Positions 34,514 through 43,149 of a stretch of DNA of 64,000 bases are shown in pieces. The notes under the pieces are model-generated. The model was not told the origin of the DNA and made no database searches. It saw only the letters and a list, made by a program, of their open reading frames with translations. Source of the stretch: YA12-FULL-51-18 sp041665305 (GTDB taxonomy: Bacteria > Elusimicrobiota > Elusimicrobia > Elusimicrobiales > UBA9959); contig JBAYJD010000003.1 of the NCBI GenBank assembly GCA_041665305.1, forward strand, positions 33,345 to 97,344. Direction: 5' to 3'. Both the position numbers and the translations under genes were made by a program. How positions within the stretch are numbered: position 1 is the first letter of the stretch; every line of letters starts with the position of its first letter.

Positions 34514-35912
34514 AGGCGGCCAAAAGAAAAGGATCCTCCTGCTCGCTCCTTCGTACGGCTTTATCTATAAAGGCTCCATGATCAAGCCCGGCGCGATGTA
34601 TTCCCCGCACCTCGGCCTGGCGACGATCGCCGGCGCCCTGACCACCGACGGGCATTCGGTCAGGATCGTGGATCTTAACAAACAAACCGATGAAACGCTG
34701 CTGTCCGAACTGAAGGACTTCAAGCCGCACTACGCCGGGCTCAGCTTCACCACCATTCTGGCCGAGGAGTCGTTCCGCCTGGCCCGGCTTGTGAAAAACG
34801 CCGACGGCGGCGTCCTCCTCATCGCGGGCGGAGTCCATCCCACCAGCATGCCTCTCGATGTGCTGGAATCCTCCGTCTTCGACCTGGTCTGCCAGGGCGA
34901 GGGCGACGAATCCGTGGTCGAGATCGTCCGCGGAACGCCGCTGGAGGAGATCCCCGGCATAGCTTTCAAACGCGGCGGCAAATGCCATGTCGCGCCGCGC
35001 AGGCAACTGATCCGGGACCTGGACTCCCTCGCCTACCCGGCCTGGGAATTGTTCGATCTGAGCCGGTACCACACCACCGAACTGCTCACAAAAGCGAACC
35101 CGGCGGGCTGGATCGAGACCAGCCGCGGATGCCCGTACGGCTGCGTTTACTGCAACAAAAATGTTTTCGGCAAAAGTTTCAGAAAAAAATCGGCGGCGCG
35201 GGTGGTGGCGGAAATGAGCCGGATGCTCGACCTCGGTTTTAAGGAGATCCACATAGCCGACGATTGTTTCACCGTCGACCTGGACAGGGCCAAGGAGATC
35301 TGCCGGGAGATCCTCCGGAAAAACCTGCGCTTCCCGTGGGCCACGGTGACCGGGATCCGGGCCGACAGGGTGGACCAGGAACTGCTGACGCTGATGAAAC
35401 AGGCCGGCTGCTACAGGGTGTTTTACGGGATAGAAACGGGAAGCGCGGAGATCCTTAAGCTCATCAACAAAGGCGAGACCCTCGGGGAAATACGGCAGGC
35501 TGTGACCATGGCCAAAAAAGCCGGTTTGGAGGTGTACGGATTTTTTATGCTGGCGCTCCCCGGCGACACCGAAAAAACGATGCAGGAAACGATCGAATTC
35601 GCGCGGGAACTGGACCTGGACATGGCGAAGGCCGCCATCACCATCCCCCTTCCCTCCACCCCGTATTTTGAGGAATTGGACAGGGCCGGCAGGATCAAAA
35701 AAAAGGAATGGTCTAAGTACAACCTCTATTTTCCCGCAAGGGACCTGTATACGCACCCGAACCTTGACTGGGCCGTGGTGGAAAAATACCAGCGGAAGTT
35801 TTACCGCGGATTTTATTTCAGGCCGGGCTTTATTTTTAAACGATTCCTGAGCAGTCTGCGCGGCGGACGGCTGCTGAACGACCTCAGATCTTTCCTTCAG
35901 ATAAAATGGTGA
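34497..35912 (+). CDS. B12-binding radical SAM protein
   Basis: 471 residues (start 34497, or 34503). N-terminal cobalamin-binding-like domain about 10-130 (LLLAPSYGF..SPHLGLATIAGAL, LIAGGVHPTSMP), radical SAM barrel about 175-400 with the iron-sulfur cysteines in TSRGCPYGCVYCNK, and a C-terminal extension. Members of this family methylate unactivated carbons or carry out other radical reactions in lipid, hopanoid and natural-product pathways. Overlaps the methyltransferase gene and is followed 4 bases later by a GT2, so the four genes from 32301 are probably one operon. Substrate unknown. Confidence 0.92.
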   Translation: MEMNARGGQKKRILLLAPSYGFIYKGSMIKPGAMYSPHLGLATIAGALTTDGHSVRIVDLNKQTDETLLSELKDFKPHYAGLSFTTILAEESFRLARLVKNADGGVLLIAGGVHPTSMPLDVLESSVFDLVCQGEGDESVVEIVRGTPLEEIPGIAFKRGGKCHVAPRRQLIRDLDSLAYPAWELFDLSRYHTTELLTKANPAGWIETSRGCPYGCVYCNKNVFGKSFRKKSAARVVAEMSRMLDLGFKEIHIADDCFTVDLDRAKEICREILRKNLRFPWATVTGIRADRVDQELLTLMKQAGCYRVFYGIETGSAEILKLINKGETLGEIRQAVTMAKKAGLEVYGFFMLALPGDTEKTMQETIEFARELDLDMAKAAITIPLPSTPYFEELDRAGRIKKKEWSKYNLYFPARDLYTHPNLDWAVVEKYQRKFYRGFYFRPGFIFKRFLSSLRGGRLLNDLRSFLQIKW

Positions 35913-35916
35913 CAAA

Positions 35917-36852
35917 ATGAGAGAACACAAACCGCTTCTTTACGGCGTGCATTTTCTGGCCCTGGGATTTTTTCTCTTCCTGCTGCAGGTCTTCGGCTCC
36001 GCGCTCGGCGTTTTTTCGCTCGCCTTCTTCCGGCCCGAACCGGTGCTGAAGCTGGCCGATATTTTTTTTATCGCGGGCGCGGCTTTGGCGCTCCTTGATC
36101 TTGCGATGTCCGCCGTTAATTCAGGGGAAAGGAAGTCGCTGATCTTTTCGCCCGTGACCGATCCGAAGGTCTCGGTAGGAATGACGGCCTACAACGACGA
36201 ACTCGCCATCGGCGCGGCCGCCGGGGATTTTTTATCCCAGGAACATGTGGTCTCGGTCGTAGTAGTGGACAACAACTCGATCGACGGCACCACGAAGGCC
36301 GGGCTGGCCGCGGGGGCGAAAGTGATCGGGGAGACGGTCCAGGGTTACGGCGCCTGCTGCGTCCGCGCTTTAAGGGAGGCGATGAAAGCCGGCGATGTGA
36401 TCTGCCTGGTGGAGGGAGACTGCACCTTCTCCGGAAGCGATCTCAAGAAACTGCTGTCGTATCTTGAAAACGCCGATATGGTGCTGGGCACAAGGACCAC
36501 AAAAGAGCTGAATACCCCGGATTCCCAGCTGAATTCATACATTCTTTTGGGCAATGTGCTGATGGCCAAGCTGCTGCAACTGCGTTTTATGACGGTCCGC
36601 CTGACCGATCTCGGCTGTACCTTCAGGGTCATAAGAAAACCGGCGCTGGAGCGGATCATAGACCGGCTCGAAGTGACCGGAAATCATTTTTCCTGCGAGA
36701 TGATCCTTACGGCCCTGAAAAACCGCCTTATGGTCATTGAAATACCGGTAACGCTTAAAAAAAGGGTCGGGGAAAGCAAAGGCGTGGGCGGGAATTTTTT
36801 CAAAGCGGCCGTGACCGCGATGCACATGTGGCGCCTGATCATGTTCAAATAA
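35917..36852 (+). CDS. GT2-family glycosyltransferase with N-terminal membrane segments
   Basis: 311 residues. Two hydrophobic segments (about 8-37 and 48-67) precede a GT-A domain: VSVGMTAYNDELAIGAAAGDF, VVVVDNNSIDGTTKA, VEGDCTFSGSDL (acidic metal site), then GTRTTKELN and TDLGCTFRVIRKPAL, the pattern of dolichyl-phosphate-mannose synthase relatives. A short C-terminal tail is without anchor. It probably makes a polyprenyl-phosphate sugar that the GT39-like enzyme upstream could use. The stop codon is part of a family A palindrome. Confidence 0.88.
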   Translation: MREHKPLLYGVHFLALGFFLFLLQVFGSALGVFSLAFFRPEPVLKLADIFFIAGAALALLDLAMSAVNSGERKSLIFSPVTDPKVSVGMTAYNDELAIGAAAGDFLSQEHVVSVVVVDNNSIDGTTKAGLAAGAKVIGETVQGYGACCVRALREAMKAGDVICLVEGDCTFSGSDLKKLLSYLENADMVLGTRTTKELNTPDSQLNSYILLGNVLMAKLLQLRFMTVRLTDLGCTFRVIRKPALERIIDRLEVTGNHFSCEMILTALKNRLMVIEIPVTLKKRVGESKGVGGNFFKAAVTAMHMWRLIMFK

Positions 36853-36874
36853 AACGCCGTAAGACGGCATTTTA
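36850..36874. repeat. Family A palindrome overlapping a stop codon
   Basis: TAAAACGCCGT, 3-base loop, ACGGCATTTTA. GCCGT/ACGGC replaces the usual GTCGT/ACGAC with both arms changed together. It contains the stop of the upstream GT2 gene. Confidence 0.75.
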
Positions 36875-36878
36875 CGGC

Positions 36879-36920
36879 CTTCAGCCTTCAGCCTTCAGCC
36901 TTCAGCCTTTAGCCTTTATC
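36879..36920. repeat. Heptamer array (CTTCAGC)4 plus degenerate units
   Basis: Four perfect CTTCAGC units (36879-36906), then CTTTAGC and CTTTATC. On the minus strand it encodes the last residues and the stop codon of CoaD (KAKG, stop). Same heptamer as 1071-1105. Confidence 0.9.
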
Positions 36921-37381
36921 CCCTTGACCACGGAAGGCGGGACTAATTTGGAGACATCGCCTTGAAAATGCGAGATGTCGCGCACCACGCTTGAGGACAG
37001 GTAGGAATACCGTTGGCGCGGCATAAAAAAAACGGTCTCTATCTCGCGGTAAAGAGTGCGGTTGATGCCTGCGATCTGGAACTCATGCTCCAGATCGGAA
37101 ATGGCCCGCAGCCCCCTCACGACTATCTTGGTCCTTTTTCGCCGCACATAATCCACCAGCAGCCCCTCAAAACTGTCTATTGTTATATTCTTTCTGCCTT
37201 TCAGCACGGTCCTGAGCATGGCCACGCGTTCCGAAACCGTGAACATGGGTTTTTTGGCGCTGTTCACAAAAACGCTCACGATAAGGTGGTCGAAGATCTT
37301 TGAAGCGCGGTCTATGATATCCAGGTGTCCGAAGGTGACCGGGTCGAAACTGCCGGGATAAACTGCCGTCTTTTTTTTCAT
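36902..37381 (-). CDS. coaD: Phosphopantetheine adenylyltransferase
   Basis: 159 residues; GCAGGAGA before the ATG. Penultimate step of coenzyme A synthesis: ATP plus 4'-phosphopantetheine gives dephospho-CoA. Nucleotidyltransferase motifs GSFDPVTFGHLDII (T/HxGH) near the start, VVRGLRAISDLEHEFQ in the middle and YSYLSSSVVRDI towards the end. The C-terminal KAKG and stop are supplied by the heptamer repeat. Confidence 0.96.
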   Translation of the reverse strand: MKKKTAVYPGSFDPVTFGHLDIIDRASKIFDHLIVSVFVNSAKKPMFTVSERVAMLRTVLKGRKNITIDSFEGLLVDYVRRKRTKIVVRGLRAISDLEHEFQIAGINRTLYREIETVFFMPRQRYSYLSSSVVRDISHFQGDVSKLVPPSVVKGIKAKG

Positions 37382-37440
37382 GCGTTCTCCTGCAATCCAT
37401 TATACAAATTTGAACAAATGATTCCCGCGCCTGTTTTTGG

Positions 37441-37453
37441 TATTATAACGCTA
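37441..37453 (+). promoter_or_regulatory. -10-like element placing the start codon near +1
   Basis: TATTATAAC ends about 6 bases before the ATG at 37453. No ribosome site lies between them, which suggests a leaderless transcript for the following gene. Confidence 0.4.
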
Positions 37454-38634
37454 TGCCGGCCCCCTTCCACAGCGCAATGCTTTTAACCTGCCTTGCCGTC
37501 GGAGCAACGCAATTGCTTATCACCCTGCGGTTTTTTTTTCGCGCCCGCAGGCGGCCCCCCGGCTCCTCCGGCGCCGCTCCGGCCGCTGTCTCGGTGATAG
37601 TCCCGTGCAAGGGGGCCGCCGTAAATTTTGAGACCTGTATTCTCTCCCTCCTCGAACAGGATTATCCGGGCGAGGCCGAGTATCTTTTTGTCGTCCCGTC
37701 CCGCTCCGATCCGGCCTTCGGGCGGCTGGCCGCCGTTCTTGCGGGCAAAAGCACCGCAAAACTGCTGGTAAGCGGGGCGGAGCCTTCGGAATGCAGCGAA
37801 AAAATTTTAAACCTGCTGCACGGCGTAAGGAATGTTTCGGAAAGGTCCCAGATACTGCTTTTTGCCGACTGCGACATCACCGTGCCTCCGGGCTGGCTGA
37901 CCGCCATGGCCCGGCCGCTGGAGGATCCCTCCGTGATAGCGGCCACCGCCCACGCCGTCCCCGCGCCGCCGCCGGACAATTTCCCCGGACAGGTGATGAA
38001 AGCGTGGGTTTGCGCGGGGATCGTTTACCTGGATCTTATGCGGATAATCTCCGGCAACTCCATGGCCATAAGCAGGAGGGATTTCGCGCTTCTGGGAGTT
38101 GAACGCGCCTGGAAAACCTCGCTTAGCGAGGACCTGACCCTGACCGCCTTGGCGAAGCGGTCCGGAAGAAAGATTTATTTCGCGGCCGGGGCGGCCCCGC
38201 GCTCCCCCGGCCGCCCGGATCTGGGAGAGGTTTTTACGGTCCTGAACCGGTGGATGGTCTATTTCCGCTTCTACGCCAAAGCAGTCTGGTTCCAGGGCGC
38301 TTTGCTCACGGTTTTCAAATTTTACTCCGTCTGGTGGGCGTTGTCCCGCGCCGATCTTATCCCTCTGGCGGCGCTGGCTTCGGCCGACGCGGCAAATGTC
38401 GCGCTTATCTCCCGCGCTTTCAAGCCTTATAGCGGCGGCCGGGGGGATTATGAAAAGCTCTCCGGCGCAGCTCTCCTTCGCGCGGCGGTCCGCTGCTCTC
38501 TTCTGGCCGCCGCCCTACAGCCGGTTTACGCGGTTAATTTTCTCGTTTCAATGTTTCGCCGCGAAGTAACCTGGGCCGGCCGCCGCTACCGCATCGACGC
38601 GGCCGACCGGATAAAGGTGATCGCCGCGGTATGA
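37453..38634 (+). CDS. GT2-family membrane glycosyltransferase (HpnI/ceramide-glucosyltransferase-like)
   Basis: 393 residues. An N-terminal membrane segment (about 8-28) and several C-terminal ones (about 285-370) flank a processive-type GT-A domain. Motifs: VSVIVPCKGAAVNFETCI, LFADCDITVPPGWL (metal Asp pair), ISGNSMAISRRDF and LSEDLTLTALAKR, corresponding to the D1-D3 pattern and Q/RxxRW-like region (LNRWMVYFRFY). It would transfer sugar to a lipid at the cytoplasmic face. Overlaps lnt copy 2 by 4 bases. Confidence 0.85.
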   Translation: MPAPFHSAMLLTCLAVGATQLLITLRFFFRARRRPPGSSGAAPAAVSVIVPCKGAAVNFETCILSLLEQDYPGEAEYLFVVPSRSDPAFGRLAAVLAGKSTAKLLVSGAEPSECSEKILNLLHGVRNVSERSQILLFADCDITVPPGWLTAMARPLEDPSVIAATAHAVPAPPPDNFPGQVMKAWVCAGIVYLDLMRIISGNSMAISRRDFALLGVERAWKTSLSEDLTLTALAKRSGRKIYFAAGAAPRSPGRPDLGEVFTVLNRWMVYFRFYAKAVWFQGALLTVFKFYSVWWALSRADLIPLAALASADAANVALISRAFKPYSGGRGDYEKLSGAALLRAAVRCSLLAAALQPVYAVNFLVSMFRREVTWAGRRYRIDAADRIKVIAAV

Positions 38635-40277
38635 GATCATCGGCACGCTCCGTCCTTGCGCTTGAATTCTGCGCGCTTGCCGCCTCCGGCATAGCGGCCG
38701 GGATCTGTTTCTGGCCCGGGAATTACGGCCTGTTGTTCTGGTTCGTCTTCGCGCCGTTCTTCCTGATAATAATGAAGCGGGACTGGAAAGCGGCTTTTTT
38801 CAGGGGCTGGCTTTTCGGCTCTTTCGCCTGGATGTCGGGGATGTACTGGTTCGTCCCGCCCCTTTTAAAATTCCTGAACATCCATCTTGCGGCGGCACTG
38901 GCCCTGTTCCTTGCCGTCTGCGCCTGGCACGGCCTTTCGTTCGCGCTCCTGGCAGGCGCGACGCGCGCCCTGAACGGATATCTTGCGCCCCGCCTGGGCT
39001 GGACCGATGGAACGATCCTTCTCCTTACCGCCGCGCCGGTAATGGCGGCGATAGAACGCTTTTTTCCCATGCTGTTTCCCGTCTATTTCGCCAATACCCA
39101 GTATTTTCATCTTCCGCAGGTACAGCTCCTTGAAATTTTCGGGCCGGCAGGCCCGCTGTGGCTTATAATGGGATTTAATGTCGCGGTTTATATGCTGGTA
39201 GAAGCGGTCCGGGAGCGAAGCTCCGGGACGAAAAGGGACGGAGCGGGCGGCCTTTCCTACCCCGCCTCCGTCTTCGGCGCGTTATGCGTTCTGGCGCTGC
39301 TTAACGAATATTACGGCTCGCTGAGGATCCGGCAGCTGGATGAAGCCGTGAAAAAAGAAGCGGCGCGCGGTCATTCCCTGAAGGTTTCGGCGATCCAGGG
39401 CTCCGTCCCCGTCGATTCCGGCGAAACCCTCGCCGCATACCGCTCCCTGACGGCGGAAACTTTAAGGACGAACCGTCCGGAACTGATCATTTGGCCGGAA
39501 TCGGTATACGGCCGTACCGCCGTATACGGAGCGGGGCGCGGGCCTTCCGGACAAGAAACGGTCTTCGAACCCGCTTTCGCGCGCGCCCTGAGAGCGGACG
39601 CCCCCTGGAAAACATATATGCTTATGGGAGCTGGGGGCCGGTTGCTGGACGGCCCGGAGCAGGCGGCCAAACGCAACATAGCGTTCCTTACAGGCCCGGA
39701 CAGGGAGCTTCTCGGGTTGACGGAAAAACGCCGGCTTTTTCCCTTCGGAGAATACATCCCCCTGGGCGGAAGCTTTCCCGCCCTGTACAGGCTGTTCCCC
39801 CGTTCCGACGATATTTCCCCGGGCGGCTCCTCACAGCTGTTGAGTTTCGCCGGCGTACGGGCGGGGGTCGTGATCTGCTACGAGGACCTTTATACCGAAG
39901 CTTCCCGGGAATTCGCGAAAAAAGGCGCGAATGTTTTGTTTAATATCACCAACGAGGCGCGCTTCGGCTTCGAGGTCTCGCCCGAGCAGCATTTGAATTT
40001 CAGCGCCCTGCGGGCCATAGAGAACAGGAAATTCCTTGTAAGGGCGGTAAACACCGGCATAAGCGCCGTGATAGATCCGGCCGGCCGCATCACGGACCGC
40101 CTGGCGGTAAAAGAGCGCGGCGCCGTCACCGCCGGCATACAGCTTATGGACCGCCGGACCTTTTATTGCGCACATGGCGATCTTTTATGTCTTTTCGGAA
40201 TTTTGCTGGTCTTAGCTCTGGTGTTGTTCGCGGGAATCAAATGTCGTTTTACGACATTTTACCGTAAAAATTTTTGA
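38631..40277 (+). CDS. lnt: Apolipoprotein N-acyltransferase, copy 2
   Basis: 548 residues. Same architecture as copy 1: N-terminal membrane region to about residue 230, nitrilase domain with the triad E290 (IIWPESVYGR), K366 (TEKRRLFPFGEY) and C416 (GVVICYEDLY), then a last membrane segment. The two copies differ strongly in sequence, so this is not a recent duplication. It is followed by an lgt-like gene. The last about ten residues (CRFTTFYRKNF) come from a family A plus half family B repeat, so the natural C-terminus has been rewritten by repeat sequence. Both copies may be active, or one may have a different acyl acceptor. Confidence 0.92.
   Translation: MRSSARSVLALEFCALAASGIAAGICFWPGNYGLLFWFVFAPFFLIIMKRDWKAAFFRGWLFGSFAWMSGMYWFVPPLLKFLNIHLAAALALFLAVCAWHGLSFALLAGATRALNGYLAPRLGWTDGTILLLTAAPVMAAIERFFPMLFPVYFANTQYFHLPQVQLLEIFGPAGPLWLIMGFNVAVYMLVEAVRERSSGTKRDGAGGLSYPASVFGALCVLALLNEYYGSLRIRQLDEAVKKEAARGHSLKVSAIQGSVPVDSGETLAAYRSLTAETLRTNRPELIIWPESVYGRTAVYGAGRGPSGQETVFEPAFARALRADAPWKTYMLMGAGGRLLDGPEQAAKRNIAFLTGPDRELLGLTEKRRLFPFGEYIPLGGSFPALYRLFPRSDDISPGGSSQLLSFAGVRAGVVICYEDLYTEASREFAKKGANVLFNITNEARFGFEVSPEQHLNFSALRAIENRKFLVRAVNTGISAVIDPAGRITDRLAVKERGAVTAGIQLMDRRTFYCAHGDLLCLFGILLVLALVLFAGIKCRFTTFYRKNF
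40239..40275. repeat. Family A palindrome plus half family B, coding for the end of Lnt copy 2
   Basis: AAATGTCGT, loop TTT, ACGACATTT (40239-40259), then TAAAAATTTTT (40265-40275) with the TGA stop immediately after. It is read in frame as the C-terminal tail of the lnt gene. Confidence 0.8.
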
Positions 40278-40290
40278 TCAGCGCACAATT

Positions 40291-41064
40291 ATGAGGCCTG
40301 TTTTATTTTCAACGATGGGGTTCGAATTGTACGCCGCTCCCGTTTTCGCGGGACTGGCGGGTTTGGCCGCGTTCTTATGTTTCAGAAGCCTTATGCGCCG
40401 CAGGGGGCTTGCGCCGGACGAGCTCTGGAGCCTCGTATTCCTGCTGGCCGCCGGCGTGGTGGCGGGCTCATACCTGTTCTATGCGCTCTTTTACAACGGC
40501 GGCCCTGCGGGAAATCTGCCCTTCCTGCTCAAATATAAAAGGCTCCCGGGCGGCTCCTTCTGGGGAGGGTTCTGGACGGCTTTGGTTTGCGCGTATATTT
40601 ACTGCCGCGCCGAACGGATAGATTTCAGGCGGGTGGCGGACGCCGTCGGTTTGTCCGCCATACTCGCCCTTGCCGTAATGCGCCTGGGCTGTTTCCAGCA
40701 CGGCTGCTGCTACGGGACGCCGACCGCGCTGCGGTGGGGCGTCGTCTACACGGATCCGCGCTGCGCCGTGGACGGCTCCCTGCTGGGAAAAGCGCTGCAT
40801 CCTTCCCAGCTCTATGAATCCCTGGGGTGTTTAGCCGCATTATTGATCATATACCTGGTCTTTCTAAAACGCGAACGGCTGAAACCCGGGGGCGCCTTCG
40901 TTCTTGCTGTCGTGTTTTATTCCATGCTGCGTTTCGCCGTGGATTTCTTCAGGGGCGGAGACTCCGGGATCCTCCAGGCCGGCCGGCTTACCACCGCGCA
41001 GCTGATCTCACTTGCGGGCGCCGCCGCAAGCGTCCTCTGGTACCGCCGGGCGGAAAACTTATGA
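40291..41064 (+). CDS. Lgt-family (prolipoprotein diacylglyceryl transferase-like) membrane protein
   Basis: 257 residues, about 7 membrane segments. Shares the Lgt pattern: GGSFWGGF early, then MRLGCFQHGCCYG where the canonical signature reads GRxGNFxxGExxG, and HPSQLYE near residue 170. The cysteine-rich variant of the signature departs from E. coli Lgt, so the acyl donor or acceptor may differ. Placement beside lnt copy 2 suggests lipoprotein or other lipid-modification work. Its stop overlaps the next start (ATGA). No strong ribosome site precedes the ATG. Confidence 0.82.
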   Translation: MRPVLFSTMGFELYAAPVFAGLAGLAAFLCFRSLMRRRGLAPDELWSLVFLLAAGVVAGSYLFYALFYNGGPAGNLPFLLKYKRLPGGSFWGGFWTALVCAYIYCRAERIDFRRVADAVGLSAILALAVMRLGCFQHGCCYGTPTALRWGVVYTDPRCAVDGSLLGKALHPSQLYESLGCLAALLIIYLVFLKRERLKPGGAFVLAVVFYSMLRFAVDFFRGGDSGILQAGRLTTAQLISLAGAAASVLWYRRAENL

Positions 41065-41888
41065 CGCGGCGTGATCATGGGAGGCCGTATCCGGCGGTGT
41101 TGATCCTGCTATTGGCGGGCTTGGCCCTGCTGAGAACGGATCTGGTGACCCGTTCCATCGGCTCCGTTTCAGCGGGCCTCGCCGCGGGCTGGGGCCCCCG
41201 GCTGCATGTTATTTTTGGAATTATTTTATTCGCGGCCATACTGTTCCTGGCCGCCCGCGCGCTCCGGACCGCTTCGGACCCCGCGATGGACGGCCTTATC
41301 GTTTTAACGGCCTCTATTTTCGGCTTCCTGGCCGAACTCTGGGGGACACGTTCGGGCCTGTGGGCCTACTATACCGGGGAAAAACCGCCATACTGGATAA
41401 TTCCCGCCTGGCCCATAGGCGCCCTGGTGATCGACCGCCTGGCGCGCGGATCTGCCGGAACATCCGGCGGATTTTTCGCGAAGATAGCGGGCAACCGGCT
41501 TTATTGGTCGCTGGTATTTTTGTTCTATTGCGTTTTTATACCGTTCCTCGCGGCCGGACTTGGCGCGGCGGCCTGCCTAGCGCCGGCGGTTTTGACCGCG
41601 GCCGCGCTTTACCCGGGCGGAAAAGACCGGACCGGGGATGCCGCGGTCCTTCTTACCGGAGCGGCCTGTGTTTTCTGGGCGGACCTTTGGGGGACGACCG
41701 CCGGCTGCTGGTCCTATTACACGAGGTCCTCCGCCTTCGGCGCGGCGCGCGGGATCTTGTTCGGAACCGTATTCGACCCTGTTATAGCCCTGGCGGCGAT
41801 AAAAGCCGCCGCGGTCCTGGCCCAAGGCATCCGCCGGCTGTTCCGGCTGACCGAGCCTCCGGGAGGGATCAAGGAGCGGCGGTATTGA
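41061..41888 (+). CDS. Polytopic membrane protein with an internal duplication, function unknown
   Basis: 275 residues from the ATG at 41061 that overlaps the lgt-like stop (ATGA); an upstream frame to 40827 is antisense-like. About 8 hydrophobic segments. The motif FLAELWGTRSGLWAYYTG near residue 95 recurs as FWADLWGTTAGCWSYYTR near residue 215, followed each time by a Gly/Pro-rich turn (WPIGALVID; RGILFGTVFDP), so the protein is probably two fused halves. The ExWG...G.W.YY theme is loosely like membrane cyclase and carotenoid-related families, too weak for a name. Last gene of the lnt-lgt group. Confidence 0.72.
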   Translation: MTRRDHGRPYPAVLILLLAGLALLRTDLVTRSIGSVSAGLAAGWGPRLHVIFGIILFAAILFLAARALRTASDPAMDGLIVLTASIFGFLAELWGTRSGLWAYYTGEKPPYWIIPAWPIGALVIDRLARGSAGTSGGFFAKIAGNRLYWSLVFLFYCVFIPFLAAGLGAAACLAPAVLTAAALYPGGKDRTGDAAVLLTGAACVFWADLWGTTAGCWSYYTRSSAFGAARGILFGTVFDPVIALAAIKAAAVLAQGIRRLFRLTEPPGGIKERRY

Positions 41889-41944
41889 CGGTATAACTCC
41901 ATTGTTATATCATTACAGCGGCGGCGGCCTTCGGCGGGAAGAAT

Positions 41945-42748
41945 ATGGAAGAAAACCAAAAAAGGAACTTGGCGGTATTGGTGGTCCTGCCCGTCTGCGT
42001 CCTGGCCACCGTCCTGGTCACAAGATGGCTGATCAAAAGCAATTCAAATTCCCCCGCCGTTTTAACGGAAGAATACAATGCCGAGGAAGCGCCGGTAACC
42101 GATGACGCGGCCGCGCCGCCGTCGAGCGAAGAGACGCTTCCCAAATCCGAACAATACGCCGGCCGGGTCCGGGACGGAGAAAACGGGAGGCCGGCGAAGC
42201 CCTCCGGCCGGGCCCCGGCAATAACCGCGGAAAACAAGGCCGAAGCGGATTTTTTGCGCAAACATGACCGCGAACTCAGGGCCTACCAGACTTATCTCAG
42301 GCGCCTCGGGCTGAAATACAGGGCAAAATACCCCGCGCTTCGCCGGCTTGACGCCGATTTCGGAAAAATGGACAGGTATATGGCGCTGAAAAGGCGGTAT
42401 GAGACGGACAGGAACGCCTACAACTGGGCTCGCGGAACCATAGCCTTGCCTGAAGTGCGCGGCAAAATACTAAGCGCCTCAGCGAACCCGGAAATAATGA
42501 AGGCGATGATAGAGATCTCGCTGGAGGCCCTGAGGAATCCCCCGCCTTCCTCGATCTACAATGAAATACTGCGGTTTTTAAGTTCGGACAAGCGGGCGGC
42601 GCCCTTCGTGGGAGATATGTCGATGAAGCTCGTAGGGAACATGACAGCGGCCATCCCCTACGCCGCGACGCCCGGAATGGACCTCACGCCTCTTACCAAA
42701 CTCGAACAACAGATCTCAGCCGGCGCCGCAAACGCAGGGAACCGCTGA
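41945..42748 (+). CDS. Membrane-anchored protein of unknown function
   Basis: 267 residues; GGGAAGAAT before the ATG. One membrane segment (NLAVLVVLPVCVLATVLVTRWLI, about 8-30), a disordered acidic and Pro-rich linker to about 95, then a helical region with many Arg, Lys and Tyr (KHDRELRAYQTYLRRLGLKYRAKYPALRRLD). No family recognised. It faces the periplasm or cytoplasm depending on topology; positive-inside favours an N-terminus in the cytoplasm and the bulk outside. Confidence 0.65.
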   Translation: MEENQKRNLAVLVVLPVCVLATVLVTRWLIKSNSNSPAVLTEEYNAEEAPVTDDAAAPPSSEETLPKSEQYAGRVRDGENGRPAKPSGRAPAITAENKAEADFLRKHDRELRAYQTYLRRLGLKYRAKYPALRRLDADFGKMDRYMALKRRYETDRNAYNWARGTIALPEVRGKILSASANPEIMKAMIEISLEALRNPPPSSIYNEILRFLSSDKRAAPFVGDMSMKLVGNMTAAIPYAATPGMDLTPLTKLEQQISAGAANAGNR

Positions 42749-42755
42749 CAGGACC

Positions 42756-43004
42756 TCAACCGCAGCACCCGAACTTCACGCCCCCGAGACTTCCGCTGAT
42801 ATCCCCGACATTCACGTTCACGGCCGGCATGGTAGAAGCTTTAATGGTTTTTTTGGCGTCGTTGGCGGCGTCATTGGCGGTTTTTTTGGCCTGTTCCGAG
42901 GTCAGAGCTACGGCATTTCTGGTCTGTCCGATGGAAACGGCCATATAAACCAGCACGGCAAGAGTAAAGACGACGGTGAAACTTTTTATTATCCGCGTTT
43001 TCAT
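42756..43004 (-). CDS. Small exported or membrane-anchored protein
   Basis: 82 residues; GGAGGTC precedes the ATG. An N-terminal hydrophobic segment (SFTVVFTLAVLVYMAVSIGQ) with a basic start is followed by an Ala/Lys-rich stretch and a C-terminal Gly-rich tail ending GGVKFGCCG with two adjacent cysteines. The cysteines could bind metal or form a disulfide. No family recognised. It ends just beyond the previous, convergent gene. Confidence 0.65.
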   Translation of the reverse strand: MKTRIIKSFTVVFTLAVLVYMAVSIGQTRNAVALTSEQAKKTANDAANDAKKTIKASTMPAVNVNVGDISGSLGGVKFGCCG

Positions 43005-43110
43005 ATTTGACCTCCACTGCGTATCATTTATATAGCATACAGTCCTATCCCCGCAAAGTCAAGGCCCCTTGCCCGCGGACCGATTTGAATACCCGCAAAA
43101 AAGGTGCTAA

Positions 43111-43144
43111 GATAAAATGTCGCGCCGTAGGGCGACGTTTTATC
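43111..43144. repeat. Family A palindrome (long variant)
   Basis: GATAAAATGTCGC at 43111-43123 and GCGACGTTTTATC at 43132-43144, 13-base arms with one mismatch, loop GCCGTAGG. It contains a plausible -10 (TAAAAT). A family B unit follows. Confidence 0.8.
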
Positions 43145-43149
43145 GCAGG

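Noticed and set aside
34467..35930. 487-residue open frame on the minus strand
   Set aside because: It lies exactly opposite the B12-binding radical SAM gene, whose frame has a clear iron-sulfur motif; the opposite frame is His/Arg/Gly-rich and has no motif or ribosome site.
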